Part shown: positions 45,933-54,714 of the stretch, one piece after another | Position numbering within the stretch: position 1 is the stretch's first letter | How the letters are laid out: each line of letters opens with the position of its first letter | DNA from: Slackia sp. | GTDB taxonomy: Bacteria; Actinomycetota; Coriobacteriia; Coriobacteriales; Eggerthellaceae | Direction of reading: 5' to 3' | Assembly (NCBI GenBank): GCA_029266945.1 | Contig: JARIED010000005.1 | Coordinates: 1-64,000 of the forward strand | DNA: 64,000 nt | The notes under the pieces: model-generated | The model's input: only the letters and a program-made list of their open reading frames with translations | Databases searched by the model: none | Told to the model about the DNA's origin: nothing | Position numbers and translations under genes: made by a program

Positions 45933-46667
45933 ATGCACACCACGCGCCCCTACTCCACCGTCTTCTTCGACCTCGACGGAACGCTGCTTCCGATCGACAC
46001 CCACGCCTTCATGAAGGCCTACACCGTGTCGCTCGGCGAGTTCGCGCATGACCAGGGGCTCGACGCGCGCGCCGTGATGGGTGCGTTCCTTGCGGGCGTC
46101 AAGGCCATGGCGTCCAACGACGGATTGCAGACCAACCATGATCTGTTCTGGCGCACCTTCGAGGCGGCCACGGGCCTCGATGCGAAAGAGACCGAGACGC
46201 TGTTCGACACGTACTACGAAGGCCCCTTCAACAAGGTGGCTGAACTGGCCGAACCCGATCCCGCAGCGGCGCAGGCGATTGCCACGTTGAAGGCCAAAGG
46301 CTACACCCTGGCCGTGACCACCATGCCGATGTTTCCGCTCAAGGCCGTTCATGCCAGGATCGGCTGGGCGGGGCTTGATCCGAACGACTTCCTGTTCGTG
46401 ACCGACTACGCCAGCGCCACGTCCGTCAAGCCGCACGTCGCCTACTACGAAGAGGCCATGCGCCGCGCGGGAGTCGACGCCGGCGACGTGCTCATGGTGG
46501 GCAACAACACCCTTGAAGACGGCGCGGCCTTCAAAGCGGGCGCTGACATCTATTTCGTCACCGACCACCTGATCGAAGGCGAAGGCGGCCTGCACGTCGC
46601 GCAACACAAGCACGGCACGCTCGAAGAGTTCGCCCGCTTCTGCGAAGAACTGCCCGCCCGCGCATAG
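45933..46667 (+). CDS. HAD-superfamily hydrolase
   Basis: 244 aa from the ATG at 45933, with AAAAGGA 8 bases upstream; the 606-aa track ORF is a read-through extension. Motif I is VFFDLDGTLLPIDTHAF, with nucleophile and acid/base Asp. Motif II is near LAVTTMPMFPL, motif III Lys in SATSVKPHVAYYEEAM, and motif IV VLMVGNNTLEDGAA, which has Asn-Asn where most members have GDs/GDn. The cap is alpha-helical (C1). A phosphatase is the likely activity; the substrate is unknown. Divergent from queH. Confidence 0.9.
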   Translation: MHTTRPYSTVFFDLDGTLLPIDTHAFMKAYTVSLGEFAHDQGLDARAVMGAFLAGVKAMASNDGLQTNHDLFWRTFEAATGLDAKETETLFDTYYEGPFNKVAELAEPDPAAAQAIATLKAKGYTLAVTTMPMFPLKAVHARIGWAGLDPNDFLFVTDYASATSVKPHVAYYEEAMRRAGVDAGDVLMVGNNTLEDGAAFKAGADIYFVTDHLIEGEGGLHVAQHKHGTLEEFARFCEELPARA

Positions 46668-46688
46668 ACGCGAAAGCCCGATCGGCGT

Positions 46689-46740
46689 TCTTTGGAAAAA
46701 ATCGCCGTCTCAAGCCGAAAAATCGAAGCTCTGCCACACA
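46689..46740 (-). repeat. Dispersed repeat, copy C (inverted)
   Basis: On the minus strand: GTGTGGCAGAGCTTCGATTTTTCGGC...GCGATTTTTTCCAAAGAAC. It shares ATTTTTCGGC and TTTTTTCCAA(A)GAA with copy D, which is 110 bp away in opposite orientation. Confidence 0.6.
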
Positions 46741-46774
46741 AAGCGCCGCCTCGCAACGAGACGGCGCTTTTTTC
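46741..46774 (+). terminator. Terminator after the HAD gene
   Basis: AAGCGCCG and CGGCGCTT with an inner CTCG/CGAG extension, followed by TTTTTT. It lies between repeat copies C and D. Confidence 0.85.
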
Positions 46775-46849
46775 ATGGACATATTTCTCTTATATGGGGC
46801 ATATATCGCCTTATTTCGCGGAAATCGACGCGATTCGCGCGCAAAACCG

Positions 46850-46900
46850 TGCCATACCTCGCATTTTTCGGCCGCGCGGGCCACTTTTTTCCAAGAAGCG
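46850..46900 (+). repeat. Dispersed repeat, copy D
   Basis: GTGCCATACCTCGCATTTTTCGGCCGCGCGGGCCACTTTTTTCCAAGAAGC (quoted in part), 51 bp, in the same orientation as copy B. It lies just past the phnX stop. Confidence 0.65.
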
Positions 46901-46930
46901 GCCCAAACCGCCGAGGCCGCGCGATCGGGG

Positions 46931-47704
46931 CTAACGAACCTGGCGCAGCAGCAGCGGCAGGTCGGCCATCGTATCGATGACGGCGTCGGCGCCGGCCGCA
47001 CGAAACGTCTCGACCACACGCGCGCGCAGCGCCGCGCGCTCGGCGGGCGCAAGCGCCTCGAATTCGTCCTGGGTCAGCGCCGCCTCGGAGCTTCCCTCGA
47101 CAACGCCCACTGTGAACACGCCCGCCGCCTTTCCCTCGAGGATGTCGCTGACGGTGTCGCCCACCTTGGCCGTCTCGACCACGCTCTTCGCAGCGAGCTC
47201 CTGCATATTGCGAAACACCATATACGGATACGGCCCGTCCTTGCCGCCGACGGAATCGGGCGTCACCATGCAATCGGGAGCGTAGCCCTGCGCGGCAGCG
47301 GCCGGCGCCACGACATCCATCATGGCCTGCGTGTATCCTGTGGTCGATCCGATGCGAACGCCCATCTCGCGCAGCTCGGAGACCGCGTCGAGCACATGGG
47401 GCTTCGGGGCGGCGAAATCATGCAGGATCGAGAACAGCTTCTCCTCGAACAACGGATACATCTCTTGCACATCGGATTCTTCGGGCGCCCTGCCGTGCAC
47501 GGCGCGCCACTGCTGCTCGATGCGCTCCATATACAGCATCGTGCGGATGTGATCGATTTTCAACATGCCCATAGGCTTGCGCGTCTCGTCCATCGTCGGC
47601 TCGACGCCGTATTGCTTGAACACCTCCACTAATGCCTGAACGGGAGCGAAGCATCCGTAATCGACCGTCGTGCCCGCCCAGTCGAAAATAACCGTTTTGA
47701 TCAT
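46931..47704 (-). CDS. phnX: Phosphonoacetaldehyde hydrolase
   Basis: Splits the C-P bond of phosphonoacetaldehyde to acetaldehyde and phosphate; a HAD enzyme that uses a Schiff-base Lys. 257 aa from the ATG at 47704 (MIKTVIFDWAGTTVDYG), with AAAGGA 6 bases upstream. The FDWAGTTVD nucleophile loop (Trp-Ala rather than Leu-Asp) is the phosphonatase hallmark, followed by RKPMGMLKIDHI with the Lys. Later blocks are GSTTGYTQAMMDVV and TPDSVGGKDGPYPYMVFRNM. It follows phnW by 60 bp, completing the two-step 2-aminoethylphosphonate pathway. Confidence 0.95.
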   Translation of the reverse strand: MIKTVIFDWAGTTVDYGCFAPVQALVEVFKQYGVEPTMDETRKPMGMLKIDHIRTMLYMERIEQQWRAVHGRAPEESDVQEMYPLFEEKLFSILHDFAAPKPHVLDAVSELREMGVRIGSTTGYTQAMMDVVAPAAAAQGYAPDCMVTPDSVGGKDGPYPYMVFRNMQELAAKSVVETAKVGDTVSDILEGKAAGVFTVGVVEGSSEAALTQDEFEALAPAERAALRARVVETFRAAGADAVIDTMADLPLLLRQVR

Positions 47705-47764
47705 GGGTCGTCCTTTCGAAACTTTATCCGGCACAGCCGTGCGCGACGCCGCGCTCGCCCTTCC

Positions 47765-48874
47765 CTACGCTTGGGCGGCGCGCTTTTCGGCCAGAAAATC
47801 GCGCAGGGCGTCGGTCACGTTCTCGATGTCGGCCGGATAGATTTCGCCGACGTTGCCGATACGGAAGGTGTCGCCGTCGAGCAGCTTTCCCGAATAGAGC
47901 ACGTAGCCGCGCGCTTTCACGTAGTCGTACATCTCCTTGAAAGCGAACGACACGTCTTCGGGGTGACGGAAGGTCGTGATGATCGGGCCCTGATGGTCCT
48001 TGAGATAGAGCGTGAAGCCCATCTCGACCATGCGCTCGATCAGCAGCGCATTGTTTTCCGCGTAACGCGCGGTGCGTGCCTCGATGCCGCCTTCTTCGGC
48101 CAGCTCGCGCAGGGCCTTGGCGAACGCGAGAACCGTATGGGTCGGCGACGTGAAGCGCCACTTGCCGCCGTCGCGTTCCATGGCCTCGTACTGGGCGTAC
48201 AGGTCGAGCGACAAGCTGCGCGCCTTGCCCTTGCTGGCCTCGAGCAGGTCGCGACGGCAGATGATGAACGAGAACCCAGGCACGCCCTGAATGCATTTGT
48301 TCGCGCTGCTCACCAGGAAATCGATGCCCCATTCCTGCATGGGGATATCCACGCCCGCAAAGCTCGACATGGCGTCGACGATGAAGACCTTGCCGGATTC
48401 CTTGACCGCCTTGCCCACGGCTTCGACATCGTTGAGCAGCCCTGACGTGGTTTCACTGTGAACCATGGCGACATGCGTGATCGACGGGTCGGCCTCGAGG
48501 TATTCGGCGACTTTGCGCGCGCTCGGCACAGTGTCGAACGCTTCGGCGTACTCGGTGCACGCCACGCCCGCCTGGCGACAGATGTCGGCCAGGCGCACGC
48601 CGTAAGCGCCGTTGCTGCATACGAGCACGCGCTCGTCCGCGCCGACGACGCTCGTGAGAACCGACTCGTTGCCGAAAGTGCTGCTACCCTGCATGAGCAC
48701 GGCCGTATACAGCCCCGAGTCGACATGGGCCAGCTCGAGCAGCGCCGAACGGATTTCCTGGCTGATGCGCTTATAGTCGTCATCCCAAGTGCAATGATCG
48801 AACGCCATCCCCTGCTTGACCGCGCGCGTCGTGGTCAAGGGGCCGGGAGTCAAAAGCTTGTAGGTATGCTCCAT
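47765..48874 (-). CDS. phnW: 2-aminoethylphosphonate--pyruvate transaminase
   Basis: A PLP aminotransferase that gives phosphonoacetaldehyde and alanine. 369 aa. LLTPGPLTTTRAVKQGMAFDHCTWDDDY at the N-terminus, MQGSSTFGNESVLTS, IVDAMSSFAG and the PLP-Lys region VSSANKCIQGVPGFSFIICRR are typical. With phnX it lets the cell use aminoethylphosphonate for N, C or P. No phosphonate transporter adjoins it. A terminator-like hairpin lies 41 bp before the start, in the probable leader. Confidence 0.95.
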   Translation of the reverse strand: MEHTYKLLTPGPLTTTRAVKQGMAFDHCTWDDDYKRISQEIRSALLELAHVDSGLYTAVLMQGSSTFGNESVLTSVVGADERVLVCSNGAYGVRLADICRQAGVACTEYAEAFDTVPSARKVAEYLEADPSITHVAMVHSETTSGLLNDVEAVGKAVKESGKVFIVDAMSSFAGVDIPMQEWGIDFLVSSANKCIQGVPGFSFIICRRDLLEASKGKARSLSLDLYAQYEAMERDGGKWRFTSPTHTVLAFAKALRELAEEGGIEARTARYAENNALLIERMVEMGFTLYLKDHQGPIITTFRHPEDVSFAFKEMYDYVKARGYVLYSGKLLDGDTFRIGNVGEIYPADIENVTDALRDFLAEKRAAQA

Positions 48875-48914
48875 CGATTCGTCGCCTTTCCTTATGCATG
48901 GCCTGCAACCGTGA

Positions 48915-48945
48915 AAAAGCGCTCGGGGCCGGACCTCCGAGCGCG
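48915..48945 (-). promoter_or_regulatory. Terminator-like hairpin in the phnW leader
   Basis: On the minus strand GCGCTCGG and CCGAGCGC pair over a loop and TTTTT follows. The cspA-type gene upstream already has its own terminator at 49030-49059. Only about 40 bp separate this hairpin from the phnW ATG, too little for a promoter plus ribosome site. The phnW promoter must therefore lie upstream and transcription must pass this hairpin, which suggests attenuation. Confidence 0.55.
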
Positions 48946-49029
48946 TCTTTTCGAAACGATATTGTGAACAGCCCCTGCATACGAGGCGTCAGAGCAGCGC
49001 AAAATCTCGGCGAATCCGTCCCCTGAAAT

Positions 49030-49059
49030 GCAAAAAAGGAGGCAATGCCTCCTTTTTGC
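49030..49059 (-). terminator. Terminator after the cold shock gene
   Basis: GCAAAAAGGAGGC-ATT-GCCTCCTTTTTTGC on the minus strand, with a T run in the stem. Centred 75 bp past the csp stop. Confidence 0.88.
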
Positions 49060-49119
49060 GATCACACGCCTCGTGCGAGGCGATCGGCTTCGATCCATGC
49101 GGCCCAGCCGCGTCAGGCG

Positions 49120-49323
49120 CTACAGCTTGACGACGTTGCTTGCCTGCTTCTTGCCGTTCTGACCCTCGGTCACCTCGAAGGACACGCGCGCGCCCTCGTC
49201 GAGGGTCTTGTAGCCGTCCATCTTGATCTCCGAGAAATGCACGAACAGGTCTTCACCATCCTCCTGGGAGATGAATCCGTAACCCTTCTCAGCATTGAAC
49301 CACTTGACAGTTCCTTCAGCCAT
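49120..49323 (-). CDS. Cold shock protein
   Basis: 67 aa, the standard CspA-family size. It binds single-stranded RNA or DNA as a chaperone. RNP-1 is KGYGFI and RNP-2 is [24 protein letters not shown] and [22 protein letters not shown] are typical. A leader of up to 220 bp precedes it, with a perfect hairpin CCCATCG-AC-CGATGGG at 49390-49405, as in other csp genes where the leader senses temperature. Monocistronic. Confidence 0.95.
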   Translation of the reverse strand: MAEGTVKWFNAEKGYGFISQEDGEDLFVHFSEIKMDGYKTLDEGARVSFEVTEGQNGKKQASNVVKL

Positions 49324-49389
49324 TTTCGGCCTCTTTCCCTTCTCCCAAAAGAGAAGTTAACGCCCCGGCGTAGCAGCCGAGTAACCCAT

Positions 49390-49405
49390 CCCATCGACCG
49401 ATGGG
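49390..49405 (-). promoter_or_regulatory. Hairpin in the cold shock gene leader
   Basis: A perfect 7-bp stem with a 2-base centre, about 70 bp before the csp start. Possible part of a temperature-responsive 5' leader; no promoter was assigned. Confidence 0.35.
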
Positions 49406-49546
49406 ACCATACAAATGACGCCGTCTCCGACGTTAGTTCACAGCCTATCATCTTTTGGTGCGAGAAATGCCGAGCGCAGACAAGCCGCAGGTTTTTTTCG
49501 TATCGCCTCAAGAAATACAAAACCGGGGAAAGGGCCGCGCGAAATT

Positions 49547-49969
49547 CTAGTATCCCTCCTCGTCAAAGCCGTCTTCGGCGAGCAATTCGTCGAAATCTTC
49601 CTCGCAGGGAATGTCATTAGGACCAGGGGCCGAAACGCCACAGGCCGCAGCGAATGCGACCGCCTGGTCATAGCGCAGCTGCGCCGTATCGTGACAACCC
49701 GCTTCGCGCAGATAATGCGCTTCGAGCGCCATGGTGTAGACCACATAGACCGCGATGCGCGGGTCGGCAATCGAAATCTGCGCCACCGAGGCGAAGCTTT
49801 CGGGCGCCAGGTCCAAAAGCACCTCGGCGTCCATATCGAGCGCGCGCGAAAGCGCGTCTTCGAGCGAGTCGGCCGCTTCTTTCGGATTTCGCTTCTCTCG
49901 GTCCATACTGCGTTTGATGCCGTCGACGAACTGCATGATAAGACGCATCAGATAGTCTTGCTGCAACAT
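49547..49969 (-). CDS. Unknown protein coupled to ruvB (DUF6483-like)
   Basis: 140 aa. The opening [22 protein letters not shown] recalls DUF6483 proteins, whose role is unknown; I am only moderately sure of the match. The rest is helical with an acidic end (CEEDFDELLAEDGFDEEGY). Its ATG overlaps the ruvB stop by one base (TGATG), so it is translated with ruvCAB. No Holliday-junction function is implied by its sequence. Confidence 0.72.
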   Translation of the reverse strand: MLQQDYLMRLIMQFVDGIKRSMDREKRNPKEAADSLEDALSRALDMDAEVLLDLAPESFASVAQISIADPRIAVYVVYTMALEAHYLREAGCHDTAQLRYDQAVAFAAACGVSAPGPNDIPCEEDFDELLAEDGFDEEGY

Positions 49970-51024
49970 CAGCTACGATTCACCCCCACATGGTCGAATG
50001 CACGGTCGGTTGCCTGGCGGCCTTTCGGCGTGCGCATAATCAGGCCTTGCTGGATAAGATAGGGCTCGTACACGTCCTCGACCGTATCGGGGTCCTCGGC
50101 CAAGGCCGATGCGAGCGTCGACAGGCCCACCGGCCTTCCGCCGAACGACACGCACAATAGCTCGAGAATCTTGTTGTCCAAGGCGTCGAGCCCCAGGGAA
50201 TCGACCTCGAAAAAGCTCAGCGCGCGAGCGGCGGTGTCCTCGTCGATGTCGCCCGTGCCGCGCACCTGCGCCCAGTCGCGCACACGTTTGAGCAGGCGAT
50301 TGGCAAGACGCGGAGTTCCGCGGCTGCGACGCGCGATTTCGAGCGCGCCCTCTTCATCCACCTTGACGCCCAGGATGCCGGCCGAGCGCTTCACGATCGA
50401 AGAAAGCTCTTCAGGCGTGTAGTAGTCGAGCCTGAAGACGATGCCGAAGCGGTCGCGCAAAGGACCCGTCAAAAGCCCGGTACGCGTCGTGGCGCCGACC
50501 AGCGTGAACTTCGGCAGGTCAAGCCTGATGCTGCGCGCCGCGGGACCCTTGCCCACCACGATGTCGAGCACGTAGTCTTCCAAGGCAGGATACAGGACCT
50601 CTTCGACCTGGCGGTTCAGGCGGTGGATTTCGTCGATGAACAACACGTCGCCATCTTCGAGATTGGTCAGGATCGCGGCCAAGTCGCCCGGACGGGCGAC
50701 GGCGGGACCGCTCGTGGTACGGATGTTGGCGCCCAGCTCGTTGGCCACCACGGCGGCCAACGTGGTCTTGCCCAGACCAGGAGGGCCGCTGAACAGCACG
50801 TGGTCCATGCATTCGCTGCGCTGGCGCGCAGCCTCGATCAGAATGGACAGGCTGTCTTTCACGCGCGTCTGGCCCAAATAGTCTTCCAGGCGCTTCGGAC
50901 GCAGCGAGCGGTCGAGCGCCAGATCGTCTTCGATCAGCTCGGTGGCCACCATGCGCTCGCCCGAAACACGCGAGCTTGCGCCCGCGTCGAACACCATGCC
51001 TTCTATTTCGATATCGTTGTCCAT
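49969..51024 (-). CDS. ruvB: Holliday junction branch migration helicase RuvB
   Basis: A hexameric AAA+ motor that drives branch migration with RuvA. 351 aa from the ATG at 51024, with AAGGA 5-7 bases upstream. [19 protein letters not shown], Walker [13 protein letters not shown], Walker [24 protein letters not shown], sensor [18 protein letters not shown] and the C-terminal winged helix [15 protein letters not shown] are all present. The order is ruvC-ruvA-ruvB plus the coupled unknown gene. Confidence 0.97.
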   Translation of the reverse strand: MDNDIEIEGMVFDAGASSRVSGERMVATELIEDDLALDRSLRPKRLEDYLGQTRVKDSLSILIEAARQRSECMDHVLFSGPPGLGKTTLAAVVANELGANIRTTSGPAVARPGDLAAILTNLEDGDVLFIDEIHRLNRQVEEVLYPALEDYVLDIVVGKGPAARSIRLDLPKFTLVGATTRTGLLTGPLRDRFGIVFRLDYYTPEELSSIVKRSAGILGVKVDEEGALEIARRSRGTPRLANRLLKRVRDWAQVRGTGDIDEDTAARALSFFEVDSLGLDALDNKILELLCVSFGGRPVGLSTLASALAEDPDTVEDVYEPYLIQQGLIMRTPKGRQATDRAFDHVGVNRS

Positions 51025-51087
51025 GAGTTCCTTCACGCCTTACCTACGCCGCCCGCGCGGCCGCTTTCGATGCGCGACGCCGCGCGC

Positions 51088-51681
51088 CTATGCCGAGCCC
51101 AGCCGCTTGAGAGCATACTGCAGAAGGGCTCCTTCCGTATCGGCGGAATCGGGCGCGCCCTTCAAGGCCAGGTCGGCTTCGGCCGCCGAAAAACCCATGG
51201 CCAACAGCGCGTCGCGCGCTCCCTGCAGACGCTGGGACGCCTGCGCGAGCCGGTCGTCGAAAAGCGTGTCGCCCTGCATCTCGGCAAGCGAACCCTTCAA
51301 TTCCAAGATGAGGCGCTGCGCGGTTTTCTTGCCCACGCCGGGAATGCTGGACACGGCCTTGACGTCCTGCGCCTGGATGGCCGACACCAGCTCTTCGGGC
51401 TTGAACGTGGAAAGCGCGGCCAAAGCGACCTTCGGCCCGACGCCCGACACGCCGATCAGGCGCAGAAACAGCGCATGCGCCTCCTGCGAAAGAAACCCGT
51501 AGAGAGCCATGGCGTCTTCGCGCACGGCCAAATGGGTATACACCATGACCTCGCCGCCGCGCTCGGGCAGGCGCGCCAGGTCGCGCGCGGGCATGCCGAC
51601 CGAAAATCCCATGCCGTTGACTTCTATGAACGCCGCCTCGGGCGTATGGCCCGCCACGCGGCCCTTCAGAAACGCGATCAT
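51088..51681 (-). CDS. ruvA: Holliday junction binding protein RuvA
   Basis: Binds four-way junctions as a tetramer. 197 aa. The N-terminal MIAFLKGRVAGHTPEAAFIEVNGMGFSVGMP OB domain, two helix-hairpin-helix units (LRLIGVSGVGPKVALAAL and VSSIPGVGKKTAQRLILELK) and the C-terminal domain III (DALLAMGFSAAEADLAL) that contacts RuvB are seen. 13 bp after ruvC. Confidence 0.97.
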   Translation of the reverse strand: MIAFLKGRVAGHTPEAAFIEVNGMGFSVGMPARDLARLPERGGEVMVYTHLAVREDAMALYGFLSQEAHALFLRLIGVSGVGPKVALAALSTFKPEELVSAIQAQDVKAVSSIPGVGKKTAQRLILELKGSLAEMQGDTLFDDRLAQASQRLQGARDALLAMGFSAAEADLALKGAPDSADTEGALLQYALKRLGSA

Positions 51682-51694
51682 GACCGGCTCCTTT

Positions 51695-52189
51695 CTAGCG
51701 CATGTCGCCGTGCGTCACATAGCAGATGGCCGCCGCCAGCGCATCGGCCGCATGGTCGGGGCGGGGCAGGTCTTCAAGTCCCAGAATCTGGCGCACCATG
51801 TACTGCACCTGGGCTTTGTCAGCCGTGCCTTCGCCCACCACGGCCAGCTTGATCTGACGTGGCGTGAACTCTCCCACGGCAAGCCCGTTCTGCGCGCAGG
51901 CAACCAGCGCCGCCCCGCGCGCCTGGCCCGTATCGAACGCCGCCGTGACGTTCTGCCCGAACCAAACGGTCTCGATGCCGACGCACGACGGCTCGAAGCG
52001 CCGCGCGACCGCATCGATCTGCTCGTGTATCTTGGCAAGGCGGCAGGAAAGGTCCATGCGCGCGGGCGTGGAAACGCAACCGTACGCGCGACACGTCAGG
52101 CGCGAACCGACCTGTTCGATCACGCCCCAGCCCGTATTGGCCAAGCCTGGATCGATACCCAGAATGGTCCGTGAAACCGTACGCGCCAT
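51695..52189 (-). CDS. ruvC: Crossover junction endonuclease RuvC
   Basis: Resolves Holliday junctions by paired nicks. 164 aa. The acidic catalytic set is visible: Asp in LGIDPGLANTGWGVIE, Glu in GIETVWFGQNVTAAFDTGQARG and the Asp pair in PDHAADALAAAIC. First gene of ruvCAB; the usual upstream yebC is absent. Confidence 0.96.
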   Translation of the reverse strand: MARTVSRTILGIDPGLANTGWGVIEQVGSRLTCRAYGCVSTPARMDLSCRLAKIHEQIDAVARRFEPSCVGIETVWFGQNVTAAFDTGQARGAALVACAQNGLAVGEFTPRQIKLAVVGEGTADKAQVQYMVRQILGLEDLPRPDHAADALAAAICYVTHGDMR

Positions 52190-52348
52190 GCCCGCCCTTC
52201 CGCCTACCGAAAGCGCGCCGCGAGACGCGCTTGAAAACTATCAAACGTCTGTTCGATATTACACCGGAAACGCCTGTCGCTGCATGACAATTCGCGCATT
52301 CGATCGAGGCACACAAGGCATGAGCCCCCACGAAAATCGCCGCCATGC

Positions 52349-52380
52349 AAAAAGCCACCCTGCGCAAAGCAGGATGGCTT
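52349..52380 (-). terminator. Terminator after the YbhN-like gene
   Basis: AAGCCATCCTGC and GCAGGGTGGCTT pair with one mismatch on the minus strand, followed by TTTTTGC. Confidence 0.85.
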
Positions 52381-52385
52381 CCATC

Positions 52386-53564
52386 TCATCGTCGCTCATC
52401 GGAGGCATCCGCGACGCATTCGGCAATCGCAGACGCAGGACCATCGAACTCGACCGGCGCGTCGGCCTGCGCCGCAGGGCCTTCGACCCGGGCATCGGCC
52501 TTCTCGCCTTCCCCATCGGGCAGCGCATCGGGGCGCTCGCCCTTCTTGCCCTTCGACGACCCGTCGCCTTTGAAGGTCTTCGTGCGCTGGATCAACACCG
52601 CGCCGATCAAGAACGGCATCCAGAACACCAGGCCGCGATACACGAGCACCGCCGCCATGCCCGCCGCCGAATTGATGTCGTAGGCGCTGAACAGCACCAT
52701 GACGCCCGCCTCGACGAAGCCGACGCCCTGCGGAACGGGAGAGATCATGGCCAGCAGCGTGGCGATCACGTATCCGCAGATCAGCGCTTCGGGATTGGTG
52801 ATATTGAACGCGAGGCCCACCAGGCAGAACGCCGCAAGCTCGCACGTGCTGGCGGCGATCGAGCATCCGAAGGCCTTCGCCGCCGTTTTCGGATTGCCAG
52901 CGATCGTGCCCGCGGCATCGCCGAACGAAGAGACGGCGTGAACCGCCCACGGAGCGAGCGGCTTCCTGTTGAACTTGGACAGAATCCTATTCACCAGACG
53001 CTCGATCGGACGCAAGAGGCCGATCAGCATCTGGGGGCTTTTGCGGCCGATGAACATGATGCCGCCCATGAAGCCAACCATGACCACCACCACGAGGCCC
53101 GTCAGAAACCACGCGGGACTCAAATTGCCCGTGACCTGCAGGATGATGAATCCCACGATCATGATGGTCATGAAACCCGACTCGATCGTCATCTGCATGA
53201 GCAAGGCGGCCGACATGGCCTTGCCGCCGGGAATGCCGCGGCGCCTGGCGTCGTCGACCACCAACGTGGCACCCGCCATATTCAGCGACGGCGCGATCGT
53301 GTTCATGAAGAATGTGCCGAATACCAGGGGCAGCGTCTCTTTCGGCCCCATCTTTTCATCTACCGCGGCAAACGTGAAATGATACGACCAGCTTTGCGCG
53401 TAGTATTTGCCGAGCTGCGTCAAAATGGCGGCCACGAGCGGAATCACGGCGCCGCGCTTCATGGTCTCGACCAGCTCGACCAGCTGATCGCCCCTCAGGA
53501 GGATGAACGCCAAAACGATGACGATGACGAACCCGACGAGAAGTTTTTGGATGCTCGGCTTCAA
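52386..53564 (-). CDS. YbhN/UPF0104-type integral membrane protein (lysyl-PG synthase TM domain family)
   Basis: 392 aa with about eight membrane segments in the first 330 residues. TFFMNTIAPSLNMAGATLVVDDARRRGI and PVPQGVGFVEAGVMVLF match the LPG_synthase_TM/flippase-like family. MprF uses this domain to flip lipids; stand-alone members are probable lipid or lipid-linked flippases. No synthase domain is attached. The last 60 residues are a soluble, acidic Ala/Pro/Asp-rich tail, which is unusual. Monocistronic with a strong terminator. Confidence 0.85.
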   Translation of the reverse strand: MKPSIQKLLVGFVIVIVLAFILLRGDQLVELVETMKRGAVIPLVAAILTQLGKYYAQSWSYHFTFAAVDEKMGPKETLPLVFGTFFMNTIAPSLNMAGATLVVDDARRRGIPGGKAMSAALLMQMTIESGFMTIMIVGFIILQVTGNLSPAWFLTGLVVVVMVGFMGGIMFIGRKSPQMLIGLLRPIERLVNRILSKFNRKPLAPWAVHAVSSFGDAAGTIAGNPKTAAKAFGCSIAASTCELAAFCLVGLAFNITNPEALICGYVIATLLAMISPVPQGVGFVEAGVMVLFSAYDINSAAGMAAVLVYRGLVFWMPFLIGAVLIQRTKTFKGDGSSKGKKGERPDALPDGEGEKADARVEGPAAQADAPVEFDGPASAIAECVADASDERR

Positions 53565-53787
53565 GGCGAACCAGCTTTCCTATCGAACGGCCGGCGAAAA
53601 CGCCGCCGGCGAATGGACGGCCGCGAAAAGCGCCGCATGCCTACGTGTCGAAACGCGGCCTGGGCCGTGCGACGGCGTGATTATACTCCGCGAACGCACG
53701 GGGCCGCCCCAAAGCGGCCCATCGTTTCGTATGCGGCACGCGAACGTCACCGTTTCGCGACAAAGAGCGCCCCGTTCGCAAGAAACG

Positions 53788-54714
53788 TCAAGAAAGGTTT
53801 TCGGCACCCTCGAGCACATCGCAATACACGTCGTAGAAACGGGGCCCCAAACCGAGCGCGAACGCCTGGTCGACCGCCCATACGCGCTCCGCATGTTCCT
53901 GCGAAGACTCTACGGATGCATCGGCACAGCATGCGACCAAATCGGCGTTTCGCGCATAGAAATCAAACGCCTCGAGACTCATTATCTCCGCACGAACCGC
54001 GCGCGCCGTCTCCTCGTCCACGCTTTTACGAGCGCAGAAATACGTCGGCAGAAGAAGCGGACCTTCCGCAAATGTCCCATGGACCCGCCGCACGCCGTCG
54101 GCGCGCAAACCGTACAGCGACGGCGCGATCGATACATCGACGGCGCCCATACGGGCAGCCTGAAACGCCTCGATCGGCATGTCCGTAACGCGGCATTCCT
54201 CCAAAACATGACGCGCCGCCTCTTCCCCGTAGCGCTCCCATACCGCTTTGACCACCGTTTTCGCGGCAGAATTGTCTATGCCGCCGAACGAGACGCGGCA
54301 TTGATCGACCGCTTCGATCAACGACGCCCCTTCGCACGAAACGCTCCCGTACGCTGTCATGGGGATCGCGACGAAAGGCAGCAGGCCATCTCCCCGACGA
54401 GACGCACGCACGATCGGGGTGTTTTTCAACTCCATCCACGACGAGCACGGATGGCACGGACCGAGCTTCGCGGCGATCAGCGCGTTCTCGAACACCTCCA
54501 AATCGGCGGAAACCACGATATCGGGAAGCAACGCATCTTCGTCGCGCAGATACGATGCCATATGGCGGCCGTAGCCCATGCCGAAGCATGTCACGCGAAG
54601 ATCGATGCCTTGACGCGCCAGGCGATCGCGCGCCCGGGCTAGATGCTCCTTCTCGAAATTGTGCATGACGCAGATATGGCTCCAATACAGCTCGACCGTA
54701 CGCATAGACATCAT
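53788..54714 (-). CDS. Signal-less periplasmic-binding-protein-like protein (trio component 3)
   Basis: 308 aa; AGGAGG is 4-5 bases before the first ATG, which overlaps the ATPase stop. It has no signal peptide, lipobox or membrane segment, yet the text (VELYWSHICVMHNFEKEHL, LLPDIVVSADLEVFE, MGAVDVSIAPSLYGLRADG, EGPLLLPTYFCARKSVDEETARAV) reads like a type II binding protein of the ModA/FbpA kind. A CHPC motif (LGPCHPCSSW) and several other Cys could hold metal. It is last in a three-gene overlapping operon with a G3E GTPase and a lone ABC ATPase. I do not know a named family. A cytosolic metal- or cofactor-binding role is inference. Confidence 0.75.
   Translation of the reverse strand: MMSMRTVELYWSHICVMHNFEKEHLARARDRLARQGIDLRVTCFGMGYGRHMASYLRDEDALLPDIVVSADLEVFENALIAAKLGPCHPCSSWMELKNTPIVRASRRGDGLLPFVAIPMTAYGSVSCEGASLIEAVDQCRVSFGGIDNSAAKTVVKAVWERYGEEAARHVLEECRVTDMPIEAFQAARMGAVDVSIAPSLYGLRADGVRRVHGTFAEGPLLLPTYFCARKSVDEETARAVRAEIMSLEAFDFYARNADLVACCADASVESSQEHAERVWAVDQAFALGLGPRFYDVYCDVLEGAENLS

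Noticed and set aside
45684-46613. N-terminal extension of the QueH ORF (554 aa)
   Set aside because: Shadow of the HAD gene; QueH begins at the canonical HACCGPC region.
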